64,000 bases of DNA from Bacteroides sp. OM05-12 (GCF_003438995.1 NZ_QSUN01000021.1:1-64000); one strand, 5' to 3'; shown: positions 38,675 through 47,022, numbered from the stretch's first letter. Program-made: numbers and translations. Notes: a model not told the origin generated them from the sequence alone.

Positions 38675-39694
38675 ATGGATAATGTACAGAAACAACGGGA
38701 AACTATCGTCTTGTACAAGGAAAAAAGGGACGGGCAGGACTGCATACGGATAGAATATTCAAACAGTCAGGCTATTGCTTTGCTGTTAGCCCAAGATACC
38801 GAAATAAAGGTAGATGCAAATAGTTATGCCTATATGCCAGCATCCATTTTCCGGCTTCCTGCATTTTATGACCGCTATTCTCCCCATGCCTATATCGATT
38901 ATAGTCGGGTATATGTACGGCATCCCAAACCTAAACGTGAATATATACTGCCAAAAGGCTATTTGGAATTATTGGAACAAAAAAGATACGAGGATATAAA
39001 TACCTATATGCTCTACATGGTAAAAGAAAAACATATTTCTGCTACCCAACAGAATATGCGTATCAACGCAATCAAGTTCTATTACGAAAAAGTTAGAAAA
39101 GGCAAACGACAATATTACGATGGCATAGTCCGTGCCAAAGAATACAAGACTTTGCCCGAAGTATTGAGCCGGGAAGAAATGAAAAATATCTTTGCACAGA
39201 TAACCAACCGGAAACATCGGTGCATGATTTCACTAATCTACTCTGCCGGACTGCGCCGCAGTGAACTTCTGAACCTCACCCCTAATGACATTATCAGTGA
39301 ACGGATGTTGATTAGGATAGTGGGTAAAGGAAAGAAATTCAGGTATTCCCTGCTTTCGGGAAAACTACTAAATGAACTAAGAACTTATTACAAGGAGTAC
39401 CGACCGCAAAAGTGGCTCTTTGAGGGTGAACAGGTAGGTGAACAATATTCACCCAGTGCATTGGTGAAAATACTGAAAGATGCGGCAAGAAAAGCCGGAA
39501 TAAAACACCGGGTACATTTGCACATGCTTCGGCACACTTTCGCTACTCACCTGCTGGAACAAGGGACTGACCTAAGAACCATTCAGGAGCTTATGGGGCA
39601 TAACGATATAAAGACGACCTCAATTTATTTGCACGTGTCTAATGCTTACAAAGCCAAAGTTCCAAACCCGTTGGATAGTTTGGATGATGATTAG
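38675..39694 (+). CDS. Tyrosine recombinase/integrase (XerD-like)
   Basis: 339 residues from ATG 38675. An N-terminal SAM-like core-binding domain (about 95-180) and the catalytic domain: Arg in SAGLRRSE, Lys in VGKGKKF, H-x-x-R in HMLRHTFATHLL, His in LMGHNDIKTT, Tyr in SIYLHVS. All catalytic residues are present. It is shorter than IntDOT and closer to XerC/D and integron-type enzymes in the catalytic part. It precedes an IS91-type transposase and the cassette array, the layout expected of a recombinase-associated immunity cluster. Its target sites are not shown. Confidence 0.93.
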   Translation: MDNVQKQRETIVLYKEKRDGQDCIRIEYSNSQAIALLLAQDTEIKVDANSYAYMPASIFRLPAFYDRYSPHAYIDYSRVYVRHPKPKREYILPKGYLELLEQKRYEDINTYMLYMVKEKHISATQQNMRINAIKFYYEKVRKGKRQYYDGIVRAKEYKTLPEVLSREEMKNIFAQITNRKHRCMISLIYSAGLRRSELLNLTPNDIISERMLIRIVGKGKKFRYSLLSGKLLNELRTYYKEYRPQKWLFEGEQVGEQYSPSALVKILKDAARKAGIKHRVHLHMLRHTFATHLLEQGTDLRTIQELMGHNDIKTTSIYLHVSNAYKAKVPNPLDSLDDD

Positions 39695-39825
39695 ATTATG
39701 ACCTATTAGAGATTAGGAACTACACCATAAGGTGTGGTTATTGAATAATTCAAGACAACTAAAGCAACTATAAATCAACGACTTACATCAGCAAGTCAAA
39801 GACGAACAAAAATAAACTCACTAAT

Positions 39826-41046
39826 ATGGTAGATTTGTTAAATAGCATATATACAGCCAGTTACAATACAAAGAAGTACCGTTTATCGGATTTCTTCAAT
39901 CGGTGGTGGGACGAGTATGCACAGCACCCGGCGGAGTATATCACCCCCGAACAGTACAAGGCGGTGAACGCTATCCGTGTATGCCGTACAGCAGCTTTAG
40001 GCATAGATACATATGCTTGTCCCGAATGTGGCGAAGTACGGGAAATCTACCATAGCTGCAAGAACCGTTTCTGCCCGTCATGCGGTTGGCGTGATACGCT
40101 GAAATGGGCGGGACGCATGAAAGACAAGTTGCTGCGAGTGCCACACCGCCATGTGGTTATGACCTTGCCGCATATATTACTGGATTTGGTGAAGCACAAC
40201 AAGAAAGAAATATTGAATATCTTGATGCGCACATCGGCTGAAACTGTTAAAGACTGGATGCAGCACAAGTTCGGCTTGAAAACAGGAGTGATTGCTGTGT
40301 TACATACCTACGGGGAAACGAAGCAGTTTCATGTACACACGCACATGATTATGTCGTGGGGCGGTATTGACAGCAACGGAAAGATTGTCATTCCCGAACG
40401 TGACTATGTACATATCCCCTCTATCTGTAAGGTGTTCCGCTACAAGTTTGAAAATGCGTTGATAGAACTGTTCGATGCGGGCAGACTGGAACATGATTTT
40501 CGTGACCGCATGGAGTTTATGGGCTTCGTCAAAAAGGTGGCGAACAAAAAGGATTGGATTGTGCATTTGGAGCCGCCGATACAAATGCCGGAGCAGGTGA
40601 TACAATATGTAGGCAGATATTCCAAAAGAGCGTGTTTGAGTGAGTATAAGATTACGGCAATGGATGGTGAAAACATTTCATTCCGTTATCGTGACTACCT
40701 GAATTCGCCCGACAGAAGAAATCCGGTAGAAAAGGAACTGACATTGCACTATCGTGAGTTCTTCCCCCGATTGTTGCAACACGTTCCCCTGCGTTACTTC
40801 CGCATCGTGAGGTATTACGGCTTCTACTCCAACAAAGGTAATTTGCCGGAAGAATACTTCGGACGGGATAAAAGCGAGATTGAGGAAACTAAATTGCAGC
40901 AGGAAGAAAGCGAGTATGAAAACCCGTATTTCTGCGAGTGCTGCGGACAAATGAGAGTTTACAGTCACACAACGGTAGCAAGTGGCGGCACAACATATAC
41001 GGTTGTATTGGAGCATTGCGACATACACAGACGAAAAGCGGCATGA
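39826..41046 (+). CDS. IS91-family transposase (Y2/HUH rolling-circle type)
   Basis: 406 residues: an N-terminal zinc finger (CPECGEVREIYHSC, FCPSCG, about 66-87), the HUH metal motif in FHVHTHMIMSWGG (about 167-179), and the tyrosine motif in VIQYVGRYSKRA (about 263-274). The C-terminus has a further CCGQM cysteine pair. Rolling-circle transposases can carry along the DNA next to their termination site, which would suit an array placed just downstream. It begins 131 bp after the recombinase. Confidence 0.93.
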   Translation: MVDLLNSIYTASYNTKKYRLSDFFNRWWDEYAQHPAEYITPEQYKAVNAIRVCRTAALGIDTYACPECGEVREIYHSCKNRFCPSCGWRDTLKWAGRMKDKLLRVPHRHVVMTLPHILLDLVKHNKKEILNILMRTSAETVKDWMQHKFGLKTGVIAVLHTYGETKQFHVHTHMIMSWGGIDSNGKIVIPERDYVHIPSICKVFRYKFENALIELFDAGRLEHDFRDRMEFMGFVKKVANKKDWIVHLEPPIQMPEQVIQYVGRYSKRACLSEYKITAMDGENISFRYRDYLNSPDRRNPVEKELTLHYREFFPRLLQHVPLRYFRIVRYYGFYSNKGNLPEEYFGRDKSEIEETKLQQEESEYENPYFCECCGQMRVYSHTTVASGGTTYTVVLEHCDIHRRKAA

Positions 41047-41124
41047 TAGCAACATGGGATAGCTATGCCCTGCCGTGAACAAATACAGAAAAATCCCATA
41101 AAACAGAAGAAAGGAGAACAAAAA

Positions 41125-41238
41125 ATGAATGAAATACAGATAAGAGCAGTAATAAAACAAGGAAGGTGTAAGCGTGAACTTCACACCTCTTTCTGTCGGA
41201 AACAACAGTTAAAAATTGAAGTTCTATATAATATGTAA
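41125..41238 (+). CDS. Possible 37-aa protein after the transposase
   Basis: An ATG at 41125 with AAAGGAGAA 6-13 bp upstream opens a 37-codon frame (NEIQIRAVIKQGRCKREL..., ending LYNM). It is basic and has two Cys. No family recognised. The good ribosome site is the only support beyond the open frame. Confidence 0.3.
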   Translation: MNEIQIRAVIKQGRCKRELHTSFCRKQQLKIEVLYNM

Positions 41239-41272
41239 CAAGGCAAGGCGGGTAAAACTGTCTTGAACATGA

Positions 41273-41313
41273 AAATTAAGCACCTAAACGGTGCATATTT
41301 CCGTGCCATTAAC
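41273..41313 (+). repeat. Array spacer S0
   Basis: GCACC-TAAAC-GGTGC hairpin followed by CCGTGCCATTAAC. Ends 17 nt before gene 1. The left half is less like the other spacers. Confidence 0.6.
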
Positions 41314-41330
41314 AAAAATCAGCAGCAAAT

Positions 41331-41975
41331 ATGAAACATATAAAAAATCAAATTACCAAATTAGAATACAATCCGTTCAGTCATCGATTGTATTTTTTGA
41401 CTAATGCTCTATTGTGTTATAATTTTGATACGTTTGATTTTAAGATAGACAATAATCCGTTAGGAGAACCTATTTTATCTAAAATCCAAAATGTCAAAAT
41501 CACAGATAATAATGATAAAATAGAGCTTGATACAGTTTTCAGAAGAAAGGAACGTCATATTGTCTTAGATTGCTATAACACTATCAATCAATACATATAC
41601 AAATTGTTTGCCACTCTTCAAAAGCTACAATTTCATATTCGCAAAGAAGATATGGATAGAATTGTCATTATTGTGGAAAACGATGTAATCAGTGAAATAG
41701 AGGTCTATAAAAGAAGTCTTGAAACTAACGAATTATTAGATACGCTTACAATAAATAGGTTGGAAAACAACTTGTATCTTGAAGAATTTTGTCCTTATCG
41801 GAAAAGTCTTATTGAAAAGGTTGCTTTTGATGGAAAAGCGATTCTTCTGAAAACGGAAGAAAAAGAACGTATGTTTCAATTTGACATACAAGATTTAATA
41901 TTTGATTGCTTTAAGAATATCTTAATTGATAGTTGTATGTCGCTGAATAATATTTTGTTAACAAGGTCGAGATAA
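41331..41975 (+). CDS. Array gene 1: unknown protein
   Basis: 214 residues, no signal peptide or membrane helix, rich in Lys, Asp, Ile and Asn. No family recognised. A beta-rich first half with VRF-like strands (IVLDCYNTINQYIYKLF near 77-93) is followed by a helical end. The last codons are built from spacer S1 (GTTAAC at 41957 lies inside the gene), which is how integron cassette genes often end. By position an immunity protein is likely, without direct evidence. Confidence 0.7.
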   Translation: MKHIKNQITKLEYNPFSHRLYFLTNALLCYNFDTFDFKIDNNPLGEPILSKIQNVKITDNNDKIELDTVFRRKERHIVLDCYNTINQYIYKLFATLQKLQFHIRKEDMDRIVIIVENDVISEIEVYKRSLETNELLDTLTINRLENNLYLEEFCPYRKSLIEKVAFDGKAILLKTEEKERMFQFDIQDLIFDCFKNILIDSCMSLNNILLTRSR

Positions 41976-42007
41976 CAGCTTAACGCTGTCCCTCACCAAA
42001 CCATTAG
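41957..42007 (+). repeat. Array spacer S1 (overlaps the end of gene 1)
   Basis: GTTAAC start, hairpin ACAGC-TTAAC-GCTGT, end CCATTAG. The stem sequence differs from S4 (AACGCT/AGCGTT) but still pairs. Confidence 0.8.
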
Positions 42008-42024
42008 CACCAACTACAAAGAAT

Positions 42025-42639
42025 ATGAAAAAAGAATTAGAAATACTATTTGAGCGTAATAAAAGAGAGTTTGCGTTCCTTAAAGAAGAAGCAAATAAAA
42101 TAGGGGTAGCTTCAAAATGGGGACAAGGTGTAATTCCACCTTATTCAATTCTACCATTTTATAGTGAGTTACTTGGGAATAAACCGGGGAGATTTCTAAA
42201 AAAAGCATCTAAACCGGGAGTAAATAAACAGTGTTATTTATTAAATACCGACAATCAAATTATTAATGGTGTCGAATATGATTCGTTTAATGATTTGAAT
42301 AGTCAATGGATAGTTTCTAACAAATTCTATTTTTATTCTCCTGATTCAACCATTCAATACTCTTTTGGTAGCGCATTTGAAAACGAAACAAATGCAAGAT
42401 TAGAGAGAGTTACTATCGCTCAAATAGAAGATAATAAAATCAAGAGTGCTTATAGTTTTGGTAATAGAAGCGAATATGAAGAACTTTACTATTCATACCA
42501 AGATGATAGGATTTGCGGTATAACACAAAAAGTTTGGGTAGATGCATATTTTGAGCGTCACTACATAATAATGTATGATGATATTTCAATCCTTGAAATA
42601 TTGAGTGACGGTACAACTCAAAAAATATATCCGGAGTAA
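42025..42639 (+). CDS. Array gene 2: unknown protein
   Basis: 204 residues, soluble, with an N-terminal helix (KKELEILFERNKREFAFLKEEANKIG) and a beta-rich remainder full of Tyr (YSYQDDRICGITQKVWVDAYFERHYI near 150-176). No family recognised. Single-gene cassette, AT-rich; likely immunity-type by context only. Confidence 0.65.
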   Translation: MKKELEILFERNKREFAFLKEEANKIGVASKWGQGVIPPYSILPFYSELLGNKPGRFLKKASKPGVNKQCYLLNTDNQIINGVEYDSFNDLNSQWIVSNKFYFYSPDSTIQYSFGSAFENETNARLERVTIAQIEDNKIKSAYSFGNRSEYEELYYSYQDDRICGITQKVWVDAYFERHYIIMYDDISILEILSDGTTQKIYPE

Positions 42640-42663
42640 TTTGATATGAATAGAGAAAACGGT

Positions 42664-42713
42664 GCTAACAAAGCGTGATAACACTTAAACAGCGTTCCCC
42701 GCTAAACCATTAG
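42664..42713 (+). repeat. Array spacer S2
   Basis: GCTAAC start, AACACT/AGCGTT stem with one mismatch, CAGCGTTCCCCGCT shared with S4, S7 and S8, end CCATTAG. Confidence 0.8.
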
Positions 42714-42742
42714 TAACCTGTAAATTGAAATAAGAAAATAGT

Positions 42743-43012
42743 ATGAACGAAGATATAAAATCATACAGTAAATATAAAGCTATACTGGAAGAGTATGAAG
42801 CAAACTTTGACGATAATCCAATTAGAATAATGTGCCACATGATTGACTTATATGAAGATTTATGTGATACTTTTTTTCATGATTTATGTGATAGTATTGT
42901 TCTATGGATTACGGAAAAAAGCAATGAGGAAGTTTTGAAATATATCGAAGATAAACATAATCCCCATTTGAAAAACTTGCGGGACGGTTTACTGTATAAA
43001 CTTCAAAATTAG
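42743..43012 (+). CDS. Array gene 3: small acidic unknown protein
   Basis: 89 residues, acidic and helical (LEEYEANFDDNPIRIMCHMIDLYEDLCDTF). Many immunity proteins against nucleases are small and acidic, so this is compatible with that role, but no family is recognised. Confidence 0.6.
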   Translation: MNEDIKSYSKYKAILEEYEANFDDNPIRIMCHMIDLYEDLCDTFFHDLCDSIVLWITEKSNEEVLKYIEDKHNPHLKNLRDGLLYKLQN

Positions 43013-43067
43013 GTTACTAATACGCACCTCAATCGCCTTAAATGGCGATTAGCTGCCAAACATTAAC
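43013..43067 (+). repeat. Array spacer S3
   Basis: Starts GTTAC right after the stop of gene 3. Hairpin AATCGCC-TTAAAT-GGCGATT with an outer GCA/TGC pair, end CATTAAC. The stem is unrelated in sequence to S4 yet pairs fully. Confidence 0.78.
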
Positions 43068-43087
43068 ATCAAAACAGTGTACCATAT

Positions 43088-43843
43088 ATGGAAGCAAGAG
43101 ATAAGTTGAGTACAAAAGAAAATTTTTTATCCCTTATTAGGATGCAAACGGAATTTATCAACGATTGTAAAAAAGACATACAGAATTTAAAAAACAGTGA
43201 AGTTAAGGGTATTCAATTATACAGTTTGCCAAACATCGAAGTTATTCAGAATAAGTATGAAACAATTTTAATGTATGAATATGATAATTTACTTGCAACT
43301 TATTCTATGGGAGAAAATATAGATAAGATATTACCATTATATAAAGAAATCGTTTCATTCATGGATATTGCATGGAAAAAAGACAACGGATATATCCTAA
43401 TGGTAAATATGCTTTCTATTGGTATATTATTAGACGTGGAAGATACTATATTCAATAAATTAGCAATGATTATTCAAAAGGATAAACTAAATGATTTCCT
43501 AATAAATTATCTTCTTCATCACATATGCAAAATTGATGTTTCTCTAAATATCGGTAACTTTTTGTTCCCTCGACCTTATGCAGCAACAAAGGAAATTGTC
43601 TTGTTCGCTGAGAAAGATAAGATGTCAAGTGTAAAGAGATTAAAAAAATATCTTTCACAAGAATGGTACAGAGGTCATTCTGGTTATGGTTGGCATAACA
43701 TTCATAAGATAAACATATTTGCGCACTCTGGGTATTGGAGTTTTGAAAGTGGTGCATTAGTGAAAATACTCGGTTTGGATGATAGCAGTCTAAAAGAAGT
43801 ACAATATTATCCTTATGATATGGTACATTGGAATGAGAAATAA
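43088..43843 (+). CDS. Array gene 4: PoNi-like immunity protein (DUF1910/DUF1911)
   Basis: 251 residues. The C-terminal part (about 185-251) reads YRGHSGYGW... then GYWSFESGALVKILGLDDSSLKE (216-238) and YYPYDMVHW (240-248), the signature of the DUF1911/PoNi C-terminal domain. The helical N-terminal part fits DUF1910. PoNi proteins neutralise PoNe DNase toxins delivered by secretion systems between cells. No toxin gene is adjacent, so it is an orphan immunity gene. Confidence 0.82.
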   Translation: MEARDKLSTKENFLSLIRMQTEFINDCKKDIQNLKNSEVKGIQLYSLPNIEVIQNKYETILMYEYDNLLATYSMGENIDKILPLYKEIVSFMDIAWKKDNGYILMVNMLSIGILLDVEDTIFNKLAMIIQKDKLNDFLINYLLHHICKIDVSLNIGNFLFPRPYAATKEIVLFAEKDKMSSVKRLKKYLSQEWYRGHSGYGWHNIHKINIFAHSGYWSFESGALVKILGLDDSSLKEVQYYPYDMVHWNEK

Positions 43844-43851
43844 ATTGAGAT

Positions 43852-43899
43852 GTTAACGAAGCAGGATAACGCTTACAGCGTTCCCCGCTTAGCCATTAG
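43852..43899 (+). repeat. Array spacer S4
   Basis: GTTAAC start, stem AACGCT-TAC-AGCGTT flanked by GCAGG and CCCCGC with unpaired bases, end CCATTAG. 38 nt from GCAGG to CCATTA are identical to S8. Confidence 0.85.
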
Positions 43900-43916
43900 C
43901 GAAAACAAAAACCAGT

Positions 43917-44996
43917 ATGATGCAGCAAGTAGAAAAACTGAAAGAAATAGTCAATCAAAACAGTATGGGGCATTTGCCTTTACCTTGTCGTATTGATTTA
44001 ATGAAACAAATAGGTAATACACGGATAGTACAAAAGATATTATGCGAGTGTTGTAAGAAAGTTTATCTGCTCTTACCAAAGGAACTTGAAACGGAGAGCC
44101 TGTTATACACGGTTTTGTCCGAAATAGATAGTTATCTGTATAAGAACAAGGGAACTGCTGAAAACATATTGATTTCGGTAGAACGGTTACGCAATTACGT
44201 AGAGCAATCTATTGATAGTCCCGAAGATATGGCAAGTTGGGCTATTATTGCTTTAGGATATGCTACCCGTTATGACGCAGCTTCCATATTAGCAATAGAG
44301 GATTATAATGGTGAAGATGATAATGCTTTCGACTTTGAAAGCTGGAATGTGGATTTTATATGCTCGGTAGCCTATTCTGGTAGCAATCCTTTTGTGGAAA
44401 ATGGGAATGTAGAGAAACGCAAGGAATATTGGTTGTGGTATATAAAAATGACAGGAGAAATTGCTCAAAATCCTAATGTTGAACATCTATCATTACCAGT
44501 ATGCAAAAGCACAAATCCTTTAATTGATATACCAGCCCGTCATCAATTAGATTTACTAAAGACTAACAAAGGAATATCTTTTGATGATATTAGAGATTCA
44601 ATTTTACTTCAAATTCCCAATGAAATAAAATGGGATTTCATAGATGTAGTATTCGTTTCATGTATCAGTTGTATGTTGAACATCCATTCTTCTACAGGAG
44701 AGAAAATAAATATTGGAAATACAATCCATAATGTATGCAATGATTTTAGACTGAAACGAAAAGAAATGTATATACAATACCCAAAGGAAGGGGCTTGGTT
44801 TTCTCTAAAAATGGTCATTAACAAAAATAACTCTTACAAATTGGATTTCAATTATGACAATCTTGATGAAATCCCCGTTTATTTTCAAGTATTAGATTGG
44901 ATTTTGAGCTTTTATTGCAAATTTCCACGAAGTAAAGAATACACCCCGCAGTGGCTAAGAAAAATAGTAGGAAGAAGAAAGCTGTATCTAACTTAG
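43917..44996 (+). CDS. Array gene 5: two-domain immunity protein (Imm5-like plus YezG/DUF600-like)
   Basis: 359 residues. Residues about 17-185 resemble Imm5: MGHLPLPCRIDLMKQIG near the start and YWLWYI after an Asp-rich FDFESWNVDFICSVAYSG stretch. Residues about 220-340 resemble the YezG/DUF600 immunity fold, with MVINKNNSYKLDFNYDNL (about 300-317). Single immunity proteins are usually one domain, so this looks like a fusion that may guard against two toxins. Domain calls are from memory of the families. Confidence 0.7.
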   Translation: MMQQVEKLKEIVNQNSMGHLPLPCRIDLMKQIGNTRIVQKILCECCKKVYLLLPKELETESLLYTVLSEIDSYLYKNKGTAENILISVERLRNYVEQSIDSPEDMASWAIIALGYATRYDAASILAIEDYNGEDDNAFDFESWNVDFICSVAYSGSNPFVENGNVEKRKEYWLWYIKMTGEIAQNPNVEHLSLPVCKSTNPLIDIPARHQLDLLKTNKGISFDDIRDSILLQIPNEIKWDFIDVVFVSCISCMLNIHSSTGEKINIGNTIHNVCNDFRLKRKEMYIQYPKEGAWFSLKMVINKNNSYKLDFNYDNLDEIPVYFQVLDWILSFYCKFPRSKEYTPQWLRKIVGRRKLYLT

Positions 44997-45021
44997 TTTC
45001 TGTGAGTGGATAAATAATTTC

Positions 45022-45075
45022 GCTAACAACGCAGGATAACGGGCAAGCCGTTCCCTGCTAATCATTATATGTAAC
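45022..45075 (+). repeat. Array spacer S5
   Basis: GCTAAC start, GCAGG(AT)AACGG-GCAAG-CCGTT(C)CCTGC, with unpaired bases at the same places as S4, end CATTAT...GTAAC. This is the clearest case of stem covariation against S4. Confidence 0.83.
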
Positions 45076-45078
45076 AGT

Positions 45079-45411
45079 ATGGAATATCACGATAAAGAAA
45101 TAACATCAATAGCATACCAAAAAGAAGATGCAACACTGACCTTTACTATATCAAACATTCGTTTGGTTTGTAAAGGTGTTGAATGGTGGGAATTATCTTC
45201 TTTTGATATTCAAAATGTCATATTGGAACTCAATATTTTCACGAACACCAACATACCTACCTATCTGATTAGCGAGTATAGTTGGGTGAAGAATTATCAA
45301 ACAAGAGATACTTTGAAGTTCATTCATATAGATTCATCTGTCGGAATGAATGGAATGATAGTAGCCAGTGATATTCAAGAAGTACATATAACGACGAAAG
45401 GTAACATCTAA
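45079..45411 (+). CDS. Array gene 6: unknown small beta-rich protein
   Basis: 110 residues, soluble, alternating hydrophobic strands (ATLTFTISNIRLVCKGVEWWELSSFDI). No family recognised. A compact beta protein of this size is common among immunity proteins. Confidence 0.62.
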   Translation: MEYHDKEITSIAYQKEDATLTFTISNIRLVCKGVEWWELSSFDIQNVILELNIFTNTNIPTYLISEYSWVKNYQTRDTLKFIHIDSSVGMNGMIVASDIQEVHITTKGNI

Positions 45412-45435
45412 CGATGCTCCTTTCTAACCATTATC
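45408..45435 (+). repeat. Array spacer S6 (shortened)
   Basis: CTAAC start overlapping the gene 6 stop and an ACCATTATC end, but the central hairpin is missing. It looks like a deletion derivative. Confidence 0.55.
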
Positions 45436-45463
45436 ACTAATTGAACAACTAACAAACTAATAT

Positions 45464-45826
45464 ATGGAATTAAAAGTTTTAGAAATTTCTTATGAGTTAG
45501 ATAATGAAGAAGGTCTTAACGCCTTATTCTTTCAAACAAGTGAAGGCTATTATACTATATCAAGGTTGAAAGAAGAAGATAACCTTTATATGGAACTAAA
45601 TAGTCAAGAGAACGGAAAGTATTTTGATACAGAATATTTTGATTGTAGTGTTAGAAACGGCTGTATATCTTTTAATGTGCCTGAAAATAGAAATTGGGAT
45701 TTAGGAATATACCAAAATATAACTTTGCTGTTTTCTCCTGTGAATACAGATGAATTTAAGAGAATATCAATGGTAGTCAGAAATATATTCACAGAAAGAA
45801 CAGGTATGTATTATACAAATGAATAG
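45464..45826 (+). CDS. Array gene 7: unknown small protein
   Basis: 120 residues, acidic and beta-rich (ALFFQTSEGYYTISRL..., LGIYQNITLLFSPVN). No family recognised. One gene per cassette as for its neighbours. Confidence 0.62.
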   Translation: MELKVLEISYELDNEEGLNALFFQTSEGYYTISRLKEEDNLYMELNSQENGKYFDTEYFDCSVRNGCISFNVPENRNWDLGIYQNITLLFSPVNTDEFKRISMVVRNIFTERTGMYYTNE

Positions 45827-45842
45827 ATTAATAAAACTCACT

Positions 45843-45891
45843 GATAACGAAGCAGGTTAACGCTTGACAGCGTTCCCCGCTTAGCCATTAG
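45843..45891 (+). repeat. Array spacer S7
   Basis: GATAAC start, GCAGG, AACGCT-TGAC-AGCGTT, CCCCGCTTAG, end CCATTAG. One base longer loop than S4. Confidence 0.85.
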
Positions 45892-45912
45892 TAATCACAA
45901 AATTGTAACGAT

Positions 45913-46497
45913 ATGTACGAAACATTTTTGGAAAGAAATACAGATTGCATCAGACAAACAGTTGATGATGCTTTCATTGCACAATATGCTGATATTGCGC
46001 CCGAAAGCCTAACCACCCTTTGGAAAGAAGTTGGATTGGGTATCTTTTGTAATGGATTATTCCGAATTATCAACCCCGAAGAATTTCAGGATTTTGCAGA
46101 TGAATATAACTCGGATTCATTCAATAAGACTGTTTTGCCATTTATGGCAACAGCTTTCGGGGACATATTCGTCTATGCGAATCATTCCATTATCGGGGAT
46201 TACGTCATTTATATAAATGTAAGATACGGAACATACAAAAACTTGGGCAACAACATTGCACTACTTCTCAATAAATGTGTATTCAATAAAAGTATTTTAA
46301 AAGCATGGTTTAAGGTAGAACACTATGCTGAAATTAAAGATAAAGTTGGTCTGCCGCAATTAGATGAATGTTTAGGATATGTTCCGGCATTGGCATTGGG
46401 CGGCACTGAAACTGATGATAATATCCAAATTCTAAAAATCGTACCGTATATTGAAATCATTGCTCAATCAATCGGAGAGTTTGAAAGAATAGAATAA
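45913..46497 (+). CDS. Array gene 8: GAD-like/DUF1851 immunity protein (copy A)
   Basis: 194 residues. N-terminal GAD-like part (ERNTDCIRQTVDDAFIAQY, TLWKEVGLGIFCNGLFRIINP at about 38-58) and a C-terminal DUF1851 part (DECLGYVPALALGGTETDDNIQ at about 149-170). This pair of domains is found in T6SS immunity proteins of the Tdi1 type. It is a clear paralogue of the gene at 47069. Confidence 0.85.
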   Translation: MYETFLERNTDCIRQTVDDAFIAQYADIAPESLTTLWKEVGLGIFCNGLFRIINPEEFQDFADEYNSDSFNKTVLPFMATAFGDIFVYANHSIIGDYVIYINVRYGTYKNLGNNIALLLNKCVFNKSILKAWFKVEHYAEIKDKVGLPQLDECLGYVPALALGGTETDDNIQILKIVPYIEIIAQSIGEFERIE

Positions 46498-46504
46498 TAG
46501 ATTA

Positions 46505-46550
46505 CTAACATCGCAGGATAACGCTTACAGCGTTCCCCGCTTAGCCATTA
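46505..46550 (+). repeat. Array spacer S8
   Basis: CTAAC start, same hairpin as S4 (38 identical nt), end CCATTA. It is the last member of the main spacer type. Confidence 0.85.
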
Positions 46551-46569
46551 TAAACATAAATGAAGTATT

Positions 46570-47001
46570 ATGGAAGATATAGACATCCTAAATAAATTCG
46601 ACAATGATAAATTGATAGACGTAGTGAAAAATTATAAGCGTTATGGCTATGACGATGAACTTCGTGATTATGCCATCCACTTATTAGAAAAGAGAGGTTG
46701 GAGCAGAGAAGATTTGCAACAGTTCGGTTATTTAACAAACTATAATTATGATGAAGCCGAAAAGCAGTATAAAGCATACAGCCGAAATTCATTAATTGGT
46801 ATTTGTACGCTTGTGTTTAGTGGGGGAATTTTAGCTGTTGTTTATTTAATCTTTCTAATTCTAGCTTACCGGAATGTTGCTAAATTCTATAAGGCGTTAG
46901 GGCGCAATGAAGATGAAACAGCATTATTCAACGCTCTTGGCGTACTGGCTTATTTTCATCTAAAAGGAAAAATGAAAGAAGAATTGAAAGGAGTAAGATA
47001 A
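46570..47001 (+). CDS. Array gene 9: two-helix membrane protein, unknown
   Basis: 143 residues: a helical cytosolic N-terminus (LIDVVKNYKRYGYDDELRDYAIHLLEKRGWSREDL, about 14-48), one or two membrane segments (about 74-100), and a charged C-terminus. A membrane immunity protein would fit a pore-forming toxin; this is inference. It is flanked on both sides by GAD-like genes. Confidence 0.65.
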   Translation: MEDIDILNKFDNDKLIDVVKNYKRYGYDDELRDYAIHLLEKRGWSREDLQQFGYLTNYNYDEAEKQYKAYSRNSLIGICTLVFSGGILAVVYLIFLILAYRNVAKFYKALGRNEDETALFNALGVLAYFHLKGKMKEELKGVR

Positions 47002-47022
47002 ATATACAACAATCATCTATGC

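Larger units (their letters stand above)
38675..41046 (+). mobile_element. IS91-type element: recombinase plus Y2 transposase
   Basis: A tyrosine recombinase followed by a Y2 transposase on the same strand is a recurrent pair in Bacteroidetes. I could not define oriIS and terIS ends, so the limits given are those of the two genes. Confidence 0.6.

Noticed and set aside
38675..39694. Calling this recombinase IntDOT, the integrase of the whole element
   Set aside because: It is shorter, XerD-like, and next to an IS91 transposase and the array; it may serve the array only.
41273..46550. CRISPR array
   Set aside because: Repeats of ~50 nt are separated by 0.2-1.1 kb coding genes, not by 30-40 nt spacers, and no cas gene is present.
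41957..46550. Classical integron attC sites
   Set aside because: No GTTRRRY core and no clear IntI-specific insertion in the recombinase; I describe them as attC-like only.
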